64,000 nt of DNA. Source: Selaginella tamariscina. Taxonomy: Eukaryota > Streptophyta > Lycopodiopsida > Selaginellales > Selaginellaceae. Positions 23,715 to 33,917 of this stretch are shown here, in pieces; the first letter of the stretch is position 1, and each line of letters opens with the position of its first letter. A model generated the notes under the pieces. That model did not search any database. It worked only from the letters and a program-made list of their open reading frames with translations, and was not told where the DNA came from. The stretch is from positions 1-64,000 of the forward strand of contig PUQB01000742.1 in the NCBI GenBank assembly GCA_003024785.1, given 5' to 3'. The translations under genes and the position numbers were made by a program.

Positions 23715-24621
23715 CTATTCGGGCTGGATCTTCTCGTTTCCCGGCAGCACAGCAAGGGCCACTTCACGAGCTTGTTTTGGACGTCGATGACAATTCTCCA
23801 ACTTGTGGTACGGGTCCCCACAGTACAAACAAAGCTTGTACTGAATCCGCTTCTGACGTTCGGTTGGCAAAAGCTTGCCTCGGCGTGATCGCCCTAATTC
23901 CATCGGGGATGGTTCTACTGAGGAAGATGATGAATCAGCAGATGAGGGAACAGGGACTGCAGAAATGGAAGAAGACGGCACCAAGAAGAAAGAAGGATGC
24001 CGACGTTCTTGTTTCCGCTCGATCAACCGGTTGTCACAACGAATTGCCAACTCGATCATGCTGGTGAGGGTTTCCGGAACCGCAAAATTCAGCAACATGT
24101 CTTTGACCTCGTCCTGCAACCCCGACCGGAAAACCTCCTTGAGAGCACGATCTCCCCATGTGACATCACAAGCAAGAAGTTGAAACTTCGATGCGTACTC
24201 TGCTACCGACATACCCCCTTGGTGAAGCTGACGGAGTTTGGTGATGGCAGCACTCTCACGATCCACGTCACTGAACATCGCCGTGAACCGTTCCACAAAC
24301 TCGTCAAAATTCCCAAGGATCGGATCATTGTTCTCCAGCAAGGCTGAGAACCATGAAAGAGCAGAACCAGAAAGCAGCGACCCGATCAATCCAACCTTAA
24401 TGGGTTCTGTGCTGTAGCGCCTCGGCTGCATCACGATCCGCAGACGAAACTTGATTGAGAAAACCTCGGAACTTCGATCGGGTACCATCGAACTTTTCGG
24501 GCATGCTGATCTTCGGCTCTGGAGAATTCGCACGCTGTCGGAGCTGATCATTCTCCAGGTGTAGTTGTTTGAGCTGCTGCTGGAGGGCAGCAACTTGCTC
24601 ATGAAGAGCATGCTCGGACAT
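23715..24621 (-). CDS. Chromovirus gag
   Basis: Starts MSEHALHEQVAALQQQLKQL, a predicted coiled coil, and goes on to PEKFDGTRSKFRGFLNQV. A one-base length error in a T run near 24445 then shifts the frame to the main capsid part (LIGSLLSGSALSWFSALLE). The nucleocapsid holds a single zinc knuckle of CCHC type, CLYCGDPYHKLENC. The ATG at 24621 is preferred because it opens the coiled coil and has only 5' leader upstream. Confidence 0.88.
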
Positions 24622-24639
24622 GATGAGTCGAAGAAGAAA

Positions 24640-24715
24640 AATCAAAAAAAAAAAGAGAAGAAAAAGAAAAAGAAAAAGAAAAGAAAAAAAAAAAAATTGA
24701 AAAGAGAAAAAAAGA
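24640..24715. repeat. A-rich leader tract between primer site and gag
   Basis: On + this is a long A/G run (AAAAAGAAAAAG words); in the element's sense it is a T/C-rich 5' leader just upstream of gag. The length is probably unreliable because of the homopolymers. Confidence 0.6.
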
Positions 24716-24757
24716 AAATGGGATCGATGACAAGCGGAAACAGAAGCTTGTCACTAC

Positions 24758-24772
24758 CTCAGAATCATTCAA
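24758..24772 (-). promoter_or_regulatory. Putative self-priming site
   Basis: On - the 15 nt TTGAATGATTCTGAG begin 2 nt inside the 5' LTR. They are perfectly complementary to the LTR sense sequence at 24892-24906, which lies where the mRNA should start. The site does not begin with TGG as a tRNA primer site should. This matches the arrangement known from Tf1, where the 5' end of the mRNA folds back to prime reverse transcription. Confidence 0.7.
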
Positions 24773-24774
24773 AC

Positions 24775-25149
24775 TGTCACGACCTTGTGCAAAGGGCGAA
24801 ACCTTTAGAACAAGGGTGGAACCTTGAAAGGAGGAGATTGTATTCAAGAAAGAAATGAATACAAAATGAAACACAAGGCCGAAGACTGGTGTTGAATGAT
24901 TCTGAGAAACCTGGAACTGGAACCCTGTTTATATATCTGAGGTCCTGAGGATTGTATGGTCCACAACTGGTCTGGAATGTGTGGTCCACAACTGGTCTGG
25001 AACATGCGTATGAATATACGCCTTGCTGTTGATGGTGTAGTTCAGCATCCAGGATCATACGGACCAGTTGGTTAACACATGTGTGTGTTAGCCAAAAGGT
25101 CTCGGGTTCAAGTCCTGTGAAAGGCAAAAAATGACCCATGATCCTTACA
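24775..25149 (-). repeat. 5' LTR of the 19-25 kb chromovirus
   Basis: Partner of 19101-19474. In sense orientation a TATA box (TATATAAA, 24935-24928) is followed 31-32 nt later by TCTCAGAATC, a good start-site context. The A and B box pair lies on + at 25060-25071 and 25105-25115. Confidence 0.93.
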
Positions 25150-25154
25150 AGCCC

Positions 25155-25600
25155 TACTTATGTTATGTCATTAAGGCACACCCTTTATCATAATATTTAT
25201 TATGATCCTACTTCTTACTTTGGAAGTTGATTGTTGTGTAATTCATGTCAGACCTTTAGATATGGGAGAAACAAATAAATATTATCCTACTTCTTACTTT
25301 GGAAGTTGATTGTTGTGTAATTCATGTCAGACCTTTAGATATGGGGAGAAACAACCCCGCTTGGTGCACTTAAGTCTTTAGGGGTGGTTCAATCAGCTAT
25401 TGCAAAATACCTCAAGAAATTTTGTGTAAAGGTGAAACTTACCATCTAGAACCCTTCCTTCTTCAATAAACTAAAATCAAGATTCATGGGTTTGTTAGGT
25501 GAGTTTGATGTGTCAAATATGGTTAGGTACATCCCTATAAGGTTGCCCTAATACAACATTGTACATATATAGAGAGCACATATTATGTCTTACCTATAGT
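25155..25600 (-). mobile_element. LTR-A fragment with a 79-bp tandem duplication
   Basis: Similar to the left part of the solo LTR at 6543 (CTTCTTACTTTGGAAGTTGA, GTGCACTTAAGTC, CCATCTAGAACCCTTCC). 25207-25285 and 25286-25364 are near-identical tandem copies of 79 bp, a duplication not seen in the other family members here. Confidence 0.65.
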
Positions 25601-26089
25601 GGCTTAAGTCTATCATGTTGTTCTAGAGGCTGTTTGGATAGTGTTGTTGAGGGTTTGTGAAACTCCCTAAAAGCACCTTTTTTTCGATCAAAATAAAAAA
25701 TTTACTAGTTAACCTAAATTACACGGAAATCATTTTTAGTGATTTAAAACTAATTTTAGGAAAATAGCCGATTCAAGTTCCATGGCCAAGAAAATAACTT
25801 TATAGGACTCCATAGGAGTATTCTTAGTATATTTGTTACTTGGTTTAACTACTAGAATATTCACTTAAGAATATTTATGAATATTTTGTGAACATTAACT
25901 CTCAACTGTTTTGGTCCAACAACTATTGCTTGGGAGGAAAATATTAGGTTTTGTTTCTTCCTTGTGAGAAAAAGGAGAAGGGAAAGTAGAAGAAAAGAAA
26001 AGTAGGAGCACTTGATGCTTATTTGATTAGAGAGCAGGAAGAGTAGGATGATCAAGAAGAAAAAGCATATCAAAATGATTTAATAGGAA
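25601..26089. other. AT-rich stretch without a gene
   Basis: Nothing recognisable. The A/G-rich part at 25970-26060 gives a hydrophobic open frame on -, which is composition and not a gene. Confidence 0.4.
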
Positions 26090-29000
26090 TAGAGCAAAGT
26101 AAATTAGAAGATGCAAGGAAGTGAGTGAATATAGTATGATTGGTTAAGATTTGATCATGATATTGGCAAGGTCTTTTGTAGGGTTTGTGAAGCTGACCAT
26201 AGTATAGAATCTAGTATGCTAGAGGGTTTGTGAATTTAAAAACCTCTTCATTCAAGGATCATGCTAGGAGTATCGCCCATAGACATTCTATTGCTAAGTT
26301 GAGGGGATCAGGTTCATTATATAGAGCCTACAAGAAAAACTAACAAAATCTGATTGATCAAATTTCAATAATGTTCAAAGCATCTTGCTTTATTGCAAAA
26401 GAAGATTTATCCTACAGTAAGTATCCTTCCTTGTTGGAGCTCATAAAGAAATTTAGTTGTGATATTTTAAGCATTTACAATAATGACAAGGCTTGCAAGG
26501 AATTTGTTAGCTGCATCAGTAGGCATTTGGAAGATCAAGATCAAAAACAACACTTGGTGGAGATATGAGTCCACTGGCATAGCATGCATTTAACATCTTA
26601 TCTATTATGTGAGTTTCTTAGGTGAAGCATATATTTTAGGGTTGATTTCACTTCAGACAGCAAATGCTCAGACATTGACAGAAGCTATCTTGAAGAAACT
26701 AGAAGAAGCTGACTTAGATCTGTTGAAGTTCATAGGTTTTGGAAGTGATGGGGCATCTGTCATGATAGGAGGAAGAACTCATGTTACTACAAGGCTTAAG
26801 AAGATCAATCCTTTCTTAACATCAGTTTATTGTGTAGCACACATGAGTAATTTGTGTGTAGGAGATGTTGCTAAAAGTAATCTTTGTAAGACAACATGAA
26901 GAAAATCGACAAGCTAGTGAATGCAATTGCCAACTTTTTTTGTACACAACAGCCAACATATATGTCATTTGAAAGAGTTACAAGAGGAATTTGGTGATTC
27001 CTACATAAGGTTGGAGAATATTCAGGGTACATTGACTTAGTAGGGATGGAGCTTTGTAACAACTTTGAGAGCTTTTTTAAAATAGGGAAGCCTCAACTTT
27101 TTAAAGAGTTACGTGATTTTTTTATTGTTTACATTTTACACTTTTTGGTAGATATTTGGGGATTCTCAGTCAGCTAAATCTAGCATTTCAAAAGGACATG
27201 GTAGATGTACCTTCAGTGAATGGTTTAGTAATGTCAAAGTTTTAACCCAAAGGGGCATAAGAGTCTAACTTAGATGTCCAGATAAGAAGTCCCTTAAAGT
27301 GACTACCCTTTGAACCTTAAAAGATAACTCAAGTAGACTTTAAGGATCCTACACCAGAAGACTTAAACATGCTTATGCCTTAGCCCCACTAAGGAGATGT
27401 GTCCCATATATTCCCCATGACAAAGCTAAGGCATTGCCACTTATCCTTTAAGAAATCCCCCTCATCTGGGAGTACAACCCTTTTAGGCAACAAGGGATAC
27501 CTGATCTACAATTAACCCCTAAGGGTTTGAGTGGCCAAGTCATACCTTAGACTTAGGGTTAATACTTAGTGAAGACATGAGTGTGTGTCATAAGCAAACA
27601 CAAGTATTGTACTAAGTAAACTCCCTAAGGTTAGGATAATCTTAAGTATGCGACCTTCCGAGTGCTTCATAAATGGGCTTTTCATAATAAGCTTAGGTTG
27701 TTCAACTCTTGGACCCCAAGGAGAAGACCCCCTCCTTAGTTGAATATGCTAATACACATTTAATTAGGAGACCCAATCTCCCTTGAGTAAATGCCCAAGA
27801 CTTAGCACCCTAATGTAAGCACTAGCATGCCTACTTGTTACCCCTTAGCATTGAGCCCATGAGACAACCCCAAAGGGTGTGCCTTGGGCGTTGTATGTAC
27901 CATGTGTCATCTAGCCTAGTGTCACATCTTTATGTGACATTATTTTTTTAATGTGAGTTATCATGCCATAACCCTTAAATTCAAGAGTTACAGTAGGTGC
28001 CATGAACATGGCTTTCAAATCCTAACTCTAGAACTTCTCTATGAACCCTCAGAAATTAGATAAAGAAAAACTTATTAATTAAGATCCCAAACCCACAGTT
28101 AGACAAGGACACGGATGTGCCCTACTTAGTTGTGAATGCTACTCTTAACTTGATATGGAGGAGGAGGTTAGAGACATGCCTTAACCTTTAACCCTTAGAA
28201 CTTCACATACATGGATTTGCCAAAGTTAAGGGTAAGTTATAAAAAGGTGGGACATATTGTTTGGAAATTGAGGTGGCACAACATATGATAATGACACAAG
28301 TTAAAGCTTGCATCGGTAGAAGAATAATAAGTTTAGTTATGAACTTAAGAACTCTTACTACATGTATTACTTAATATACGTTATAAAGCCTTCCCCTTTA
28401 TTTTCTTGTTTTGTAAAATGGACTAGCACAGAATCTCATTCTCAATAGGAATATACTTAGTGAGTTTAACCTAACAATCCATTGATCCCTAAACCCTAAC
28501 CCAAGGGGCTTAGGGCATGGGGTTAAGTTAACCCTAGGAGTGTTTCTACCATATTCGATGTCAAACTCACTGAAACTAACTCAATCAAAATAAGGATAAA
28601 AAAATTTCTATACGAAAGTGTTAACTTCACCCAAAGTTTCTTATAAATACATAATAACACCTAATCAAATCATTACTAGATATTTAAGTGCACTAAGCGA
28701 GCTTGTTTCTTTTACACCCAAGACTTATTAACTAGTTCAATAAGTAACAACGATCAACTTTAAAATAAAAGTAAAGGTCATAGTAAAAATTATGACAAGT
28801 AAGGTCAACTATCAAGGAAATCCAAATGGCATTTGTTGGAGGATTAATTTAATCTAAATATTAGACAAACAAATAGCAAAAGGATATCCAAATATTGCTA
28901 GATATCTTGAAATACTCCAAGGAGTTACAAAAAATAGTTTTACAAGAGTTTGAGATGCATAGAAGTTTAAATTCAAAAGATCTAAAAATTACAGTTCATT

Positions 29001-29125
29001 TTCAACAAAATTTTACACAAATAATTATGCAAAATCTAAAGGAATTTGAAGTCCAAGAACTATTGGAGTTAGCAAATTTCTATGGAATGAACAAAGCTGT
29101 TGAAAGTCTTTGTTTTGCAAGTTAA
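26090..29125 (+). pseudogene. hAT-like transposase relic split by a solo LTR
   Basis: Read on + with several frame changes. 26371-26560 (FIAKEDLSYSKYPSLLELIK) and 26609-26899 (LKFIGFGSDGASVMIGG, then VTTRLKKINPFLTSVYCVAH) match the central catalytic region of the hAT-like proteins of the ZNF862/KIAA1586 type, including the FGSDGAS block and the later HxxNL-type block. 27100-27231 continues with a segment like QLNLAFQKDMVDV in mixed frames, then the solo LTR (27232-28797) interrupts. 28803-29125 may be the tail. No terminal inverted repeats were found. It is a dead copy or domesticated remnant; stops and frameshifts argue against function. Confidence 0.6.
27232..28797 (+). mobile_element. Solo LTR of LTR-A family with perfect TSD
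   Basis: Starts TGTCAAAGTTTTAACCC and ends AAAATTATGACA. AGTAA stands on both sides (27227-27231 and 28798-28802), a perfect 5-bp target duplication. At 1566 bp it is shorter than the copy at 48992. No primer site or polypurine tract adjoins it, so it is a solo LTR left by recombination between two LTRs. Confidence 0.9.
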
Positions 29126-29244
29126 TTACTAAAAGCAAATTGCTGTTAATTAATAAAATATTTATTATGTTTAATATATAGCAGAAAATCTAAAGTGTTA
29201 GAAATTGGATATTTAGTATATATTATATAAACATGAATAAAACA

Positions 29245-29362
29245 TGCCACTGCAGGGAATAATCAAATGCTTTACGAGCACATTTAACTGCTAAATTAAT
29301 ATCTTCTTCATCTCCTTCAGCAATGACCTCTGTGCTTGGATCATAAGTTGCAAATCTTTTCC
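29245..29362 (-). pseudogene. Isolated aldehyde dehydrogenase exon
   Basis: On - the translation GKRFATYDPSTEVIAEGDEE, then INLAVKCARKAFD, matches the N-terminal region of the ALDH2-type aldehyde dehydrogenases (family pattern GKxFxTxDPxTxExIAxVxEGDxEDVDxAVxAARxAFD). A splice acceptor TTTAG precedes it at 29363-29367. No other ALDH exon is seen on either side within the window, so it is a stray exon, either a captured fragment or the remnant of a gene. Confidence 0.7.
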
Positions 29363-29399
29363 CTAAATTAAAATATTTAAATATTAAAAGCACCTTTTT

Positions 29400-30045
29400 C
29401 TAAAAGAGGAAATGAATTATAGAAGAGGGCCGCTGAGGAACGCGGGGAATCTTGGAGAACAAGCTATCTGTTCTGAAGAAGTACATGTCGAAAGGTACTC
29501 TCTCTCCACACACACACAGGAGGTTTGATCATTTGATGACCTGATATATATTAATTAGATACATATACAGGAGGCTCTGAAGTGTTGCTGCGAGGATTAA
29601 GCAGTACCTTATCCATTTTGAAATAAATTAACCTTTTCATCATCTTTAAAATATTTTAAGTGTTTGCATAGTTTAAATTGTACTGTTTCACGCACATACA
29701 CTAGGCTAAATATATAAATGTTACCATAGATATAGCTAACCTTCTTTCTAAATTATTGACTTCAAAGATGGTAACTTGTCAAAGTACAAAGAGTTCCATA
29801 CACATAAACATGCGTAGGACGCGGCGTGTGTATAAAACACACATCCAAATCAAAATCTACTTTCACCCGAACTTCTTCAGCCTGCGACTAACACTTGGAA
29901 ATACATATCTTATCTTAGGCACACCAAACGTGACTTTTGACTTCGATAATAAATTGTTTTTGTTTTCTGATTAGTTAAAACAATTTTACATTAAAAAATT
30001 ATAAATTAATATATGACGTGTCCTCTGGAACACGCCGACGTCGCC
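29400..30045. other. Intergenic region before the GH16 gene
   Basis: No gene recognised. A GC-richer patch at 29425-29495 is open in one frame and ends in GGTACT, a possible stray exon, but it matches nothing known to me. Confidence 0.35.
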
Positions 30046-30048
30046 GAG

Positions 30049-30055
30049 TATAAAA
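30049..30055 (+). promoter_or_regulatory. TATA box of the GH16 gene
   Basis: TATAAAA, 112 nt before the ATG at 30167. With a start site about 30 nt downstream the 5' UTR would be ~85 nt and includes a CTCTCTTCTC tract. A second, inverted copy of this promoter lies at 31100-31190. Confidence 0.75.
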
Positions 30056-30166
30056 TGTGTGCATTTAGAAGCATTCCAAGCTTAGGCATTAGCTTAACTC
30101 TCTCTTCTCGAAGCTCAGTGCACATTTACACCACACAAGCGTGCGTGCTCACAACGTTGTTACAGG

Positions 30167-30813
30167 ATGTCTACAGTCAACTTCAGTGGATACACATGGA
30201 CAGTGGCGATCTCAGGGGCTTTCTGGGCCCGGGCCAAACAACTGGAGCAGCAACAATGTATGGGTCCGATACAAGCGGTAGGCTGCACCTGAAGCTTTCT
30301 AAGAGCGGCAACACGTGGTACTGTGCAGAGCTCACCTCCAATCAGAGCTTTGGGTACGGTAAGTACATATGGAACGTAGAAGGCCCTGTTGACAAGCTGG
30401 ACAAGAATGTGGTCCTCGGTCTGTTCAACTACAAGGACGGGGACGACGGACACCACGAGGTGGATATCGAGTTTGCCAGATGGGGAAACGCAGCCTGGGA
30501 CAACTACAATTACACTGTTTACCCTGCTTCTGGCACAGGCAGCGTTAGCAGCACGTACGAACTCGCGCTCAGTGGGACGTATACAACGCACACCTTCACA
30601 CGCAGCAGCACCAGTGTTTCTTTCAAGGGATACCATGGCTTTACTACCACCGACTCCAATTCCTTCTTCCCGTGGACGACGCCCAGTGGGATAACGTGAG
30701 TAAGCTCAACTTGCCTGTTCACATGAACCTGTGGCTCTACAATGGTCTCGCTCCTTTCTAATGGAGCTGAGGTTGAGATAATCATACACTCCTTTAACTA
30801 CGCGCCGGCCTAA
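30167..30813 (+). CDS. Bacterial-/fungal-style GH16 beta-glucanase-like protein, intronless
   Basis: Starts MSTVNFSGYTWTV and continues in the next frames with GPGPNNWSSNNVWV, SGRLHLKLSKSGNTWYCAEL, the catalytic motif HEVDIEFARWG (GH16 ExDxE core), then LPVHMNLWLYNGLAP and the C-terminal strand EVEIIIHSFNYAPA, then TAA. The overall pattern is that of GH16 enzymes of bacteria and fungi, not of plant XTH. No signal peptide is visible, unlike XTH, so either the protein is cytosolic or the start lies elsewhere. Frames change near 30215-30235, 30265, 30670 and 30756; most fit shortened homopolymers (G, C, C and T runs). Substrate unknown; beta-1,3- or 1,4-glucans would be usual for the family. Confidence 0.82.
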
Positions 30814-31099
30814 CCCAGTGCGTCCATTAATAAATAAAGCCTTTGATGGTCTATTATTAATGCTCTTTTTACACAACACACACACACACACATGGTACAG
30901 TGCAGATATAATGCACAACACACAAATGTTATACTAATTTGAGTGACTTTCTGCAAGTACAGGTGTGCATGAATGATAGCGCATAACATTGTTGACTCTT
31001 TACTATATCATTATATTTAAACAGTTTAGTAAACTATGAAGTATAAATATATTAGAATGTTTATAATATTTGGTTAATTGTTTATTTTACGCTCTTGTG

Positions 31100-31190
31100 T
31101 GTGTTGTAAATGTGCACTGACCTTCGAGAAGAGAGAGTAAGCTAATGCCTAAGCTTGGAAATGCTTCTAAATGCACACATTGTATACTCT
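31100..31190 (-). repeat. Inverted copy of the GH16 promoter and 5' UTR
   Basis: Reverse complement of about 30046-30135, with a few differences: the TATA word is changed to TATACAAT, and the block TTCCAAGCTTAGGCATTAGC is kept. The coding sequence is not repeated. The gene is therefore flanked by ~90-bp inverted repeats about 1.05 kb apart. Confidence 0.85.
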
Positions 31191-31199
31191 ATTCCAACC

Positions 31200-32724
31200 A
31201 TGACTTGCTGGACAGATAATATATTTATTTATTAATACTACATAAAGTGAAATATTATATATTGACACAATCTTCTGAAACGTAAATTGATAAACAATTA
31301 ACTCTTATCTAATGCTACCAATAAATGTTAAATATATTTCTAGAAAGTTTATAAAAATTAAATAGTAGTTTATTACTCATTCAATATTATACATCTCTAG
31401 TTATATCTGTTTATTACATATTATCAACTGTTAATTACAAAGTTGGTTTTTTACTTAACGCAAGAAACTGCATCTACACGTGTTTTATATATATAATATT
31501 ATTATAAATTTGTAATTCATAAAATTTAATTTAAACTAATAATTAATAATTAGTGAATACTAATTAAGTTTGTTTACATCCATTCGATCCCCGACACCAG
31601 TAACTACAAGTGTCGTATTTACATACATGTATAAACAACTTAGTTAACATAAGCTTATTATATGTAATAAATATTGATATTTTCTTACTAAAATATAATG
31701 CTATATTATATTATATTATAATCATAAAAAGGTTAAAACGTGGGTTCAATTTTGTTTAGTTACAAATTATTATAATAAGTACAATGAACAAATTATAGCA
31801 AGACGTGTTTGATTAACAGTTACATTTACATATAACACGCCGTACGGAACCTTCTAATTCAAATAAATAATTTAAAAAAATAAATTCAGCAGCTTTAATT
31901 AATTAAAAATACGTTTCTTGCCAGCTTTAAATAAATTTAAATTTTAAATAAATAAGAAGAATTGGCACGTACCTCGTACGACTATAAACATCCGACGGCT
32001 AAGATTAACCAAATTCAAGTATCCACTCGTTCCTTATCAGCTCTACAGTATATAAACCGTAGGATATACAAACAATCGTATGGAGTAGCATAAATGATGC
32101 ATATCTTTGTAAAAAATAAAAAAGATTAATTTTATTAATAAATCTCAGGAAGGAAGCTAACTAAAAACCTTCAGCGTTAATATATATATATAATATATAT
32201 CATAAGAAACTTGTGTCGAAGGCAGAGTACGGGACGTCACGTATTCGATTTTTTCTATTTTTATTTACTTAAAGCATTTTTATTTATTTTTCTATGAAAA
32301 TTTAAAATCAGAATATTTGTTTAATATGAAAGGTTAACGTTTAATGTTTAATATAATTATAATTGACAGTGTCGAATAATTGTAAATTCTGATCGCTGGT
32401 AAAACATTATGTCACATGTTAAATTTTTTATTGAGTAATTTGACATATGTTAATTACTTATTAATTATTATATACTGACATGTTAATTTTAATTTTTTTT
32501 GGCAATCACTGAAAAAAAGTGATTACTGTGATTAGAAAAATGTCATTACTGTAAAGAGAAAGCAGTAAAGATTTTTTAATATTATTTATTATTATATAAA
32601 TAGTTTATATAATTTCCTTTAAGTAATTTTGTGTATAATATATATATATATAATATATATACACACACACACGAATTTATATATACATATACATATACAT
32701 ATATGTATCTATGTATATATATAT

Positions 32725-32761
<37 letters not shown>

Positions 32762-33150
32762 ATATATATTATATATATAATATACGTGTGTGTGTGTGTA
32801 GACAATAATTGTGGTGAAATGATAAATTTAAAAATTAAATGACATATTTTATAACACATGTGATTGAATATATATATATAGGCACACACACACACATCAT
32901 CATCATCATCACCTGTACATGTTATATACTAAGTTATGTAATATAGAATTATGCTGTATAATGTATACAAGCGTATAATTCTTATGCAAGTTATAGCATA
33001 TTAATCTTATATATACTAAAACAATGTACTATAATTATAACATTATATTAATCATATACATATAATAAAGAATTATGTATGCACCTTTTCATTTCTTGAT
33101 GATATTATATATATTAAAACACGTATATATTAGATAATACACAATTACAT
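31200..33150. other. AT-rich intergenic DNA with microsatellites
   Basis: No gene. (AT)n, (AC)n and (TG)n tracts at 32636-32900, including (CATCAT)n at 32896-32910. Short hairpins such as TCACTGAAAAAAAGTGA at about 32507. Confidence 0.6.
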
Positions 33151-33169
33151 CGTTATATAATAGATATAC

Positions 33170-33424
33170 CTTCAAGGTCATCTGGATTATCTTGAAGAGT
33201 GTTTTTATTTCTATGGACAATGGCTTCCTCCTCTTGAGCTCGTGGTAATGCTGCAAGTGCACCATAAACTGATGTCTCCTCGTCTCTATTAGTTTCTACC
33301 CTCCATATGCATCGGCTCTGTTTAAGCATTGGTAACATTAAAATCAAAATGTTTATAACAATTTAGAAAACGTGTGAATACTAGACTACTACGACTAGTA
33401 TACATATACACACACACACACAGA

Positions 33425-33460
<36 letters not shown>

Positions 33461-33645
33461 ATACACACCTTTCTTAGCATTTAATAGCTTGTTCACTTCT
33501 TTCTCACCAATGTCTCTGGGAAAAACAAATAAATAAATAAAATTAAAACTGAAAATCAAAAATTTGCGTGTAACGCCATAAGTGTGTGTGCGTCATATGC
33601 GTAGATAAAATACAAAGAGATTTCATACCTCGACCGCCATTTCCC
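33170..33645 (-). CDS. Possible 5' exons of an unidentified gene
   Basis: On - there are three exon-like segments with splice signals. The first is ATGGCGGTCGAG followed by GTATGA (33643-33632). The second is about 33515-33470, opened by TTTTTCCCAG and closed by AAGAAAG before GTGTGT; one frame reads DIGEKEVNKLLNAKK. The third is about 33322-33173, opened by TTAAACAG and closed before GTATATC. It is open in one frame as ETNRDEETSVYGALAALPRA; a second frame giving RRHQFMVHLQHYHELKRRK is open for most of the exon but has a stop near its start. The correct frame cannot be chosen. No family was recognised and no further exons were found. Confidence 0.3.
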
Positions 33646-33917
33646 AAAAACCCTAAAACAGAAACAGGGCATAACTTAAACATTAGCGCGACGGGTTTAT
33701 CTAGGTGGCAACCATGTAGGCGACAACTGGAGAAGCAAGACAGGGCCACGTGGACGTAATCAATAAGAAATCCAGACAACAATATGGGATATTATTTCCA
33801 AAACCATACGTATCTTAAAATTGTTATACTGTGTTGATGTCATAATGATTTCTCATTTATTTAGAAAAAAAGAACCCATTTAATTCTTGAAAATCAATAC
33901 TTGCTTATATCTTAGTT

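Larger units (their letters stand above)
19101..25149 (-). mobile_element. Complete Tf1/sushi/Tcn1-like chromovirus
   Basis: A 6.05-kb Ty3/gypsy element on - with LTRs of 374-375 bp (TG..CA on both), flanked by the perfect 5-bp TSD AGCCC (19096-19100 and 25150-25154). The order on - is LTR, primer-binding region, gag with zinc knuckle, protease, RT, RNase H, integrase, chromodomain, polypurine tract, LTR. RT motifs GAYNLIRI and MPFGLTNAP place it with the Tf1/sushi/Tcn1 chromoviruses rather than the usual seed-plant CRM/Tekay/Reina types (judged from motif memory). By eye the LTRs differ at about a dozen positions, so it is a fairly recent insertion. Confidence 0.92.

Noticed and set aside
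24758..24774. tRNA primer-binding site for the 19-25 kb element
   Set aside because: The site lacks the TGG start needed to pair with a CCA end; self-priming explains it better.
24599..24874. Phe/Ser-rich membrane-like frame on minus
   Set aside because: Produced by the A/G homopolymer leader tract; no gene.
30160..30636. Minus-strand frame of 158 codons
   Set aside because: It is the shadow of the GH16 gene on +, with no recognisable domain.
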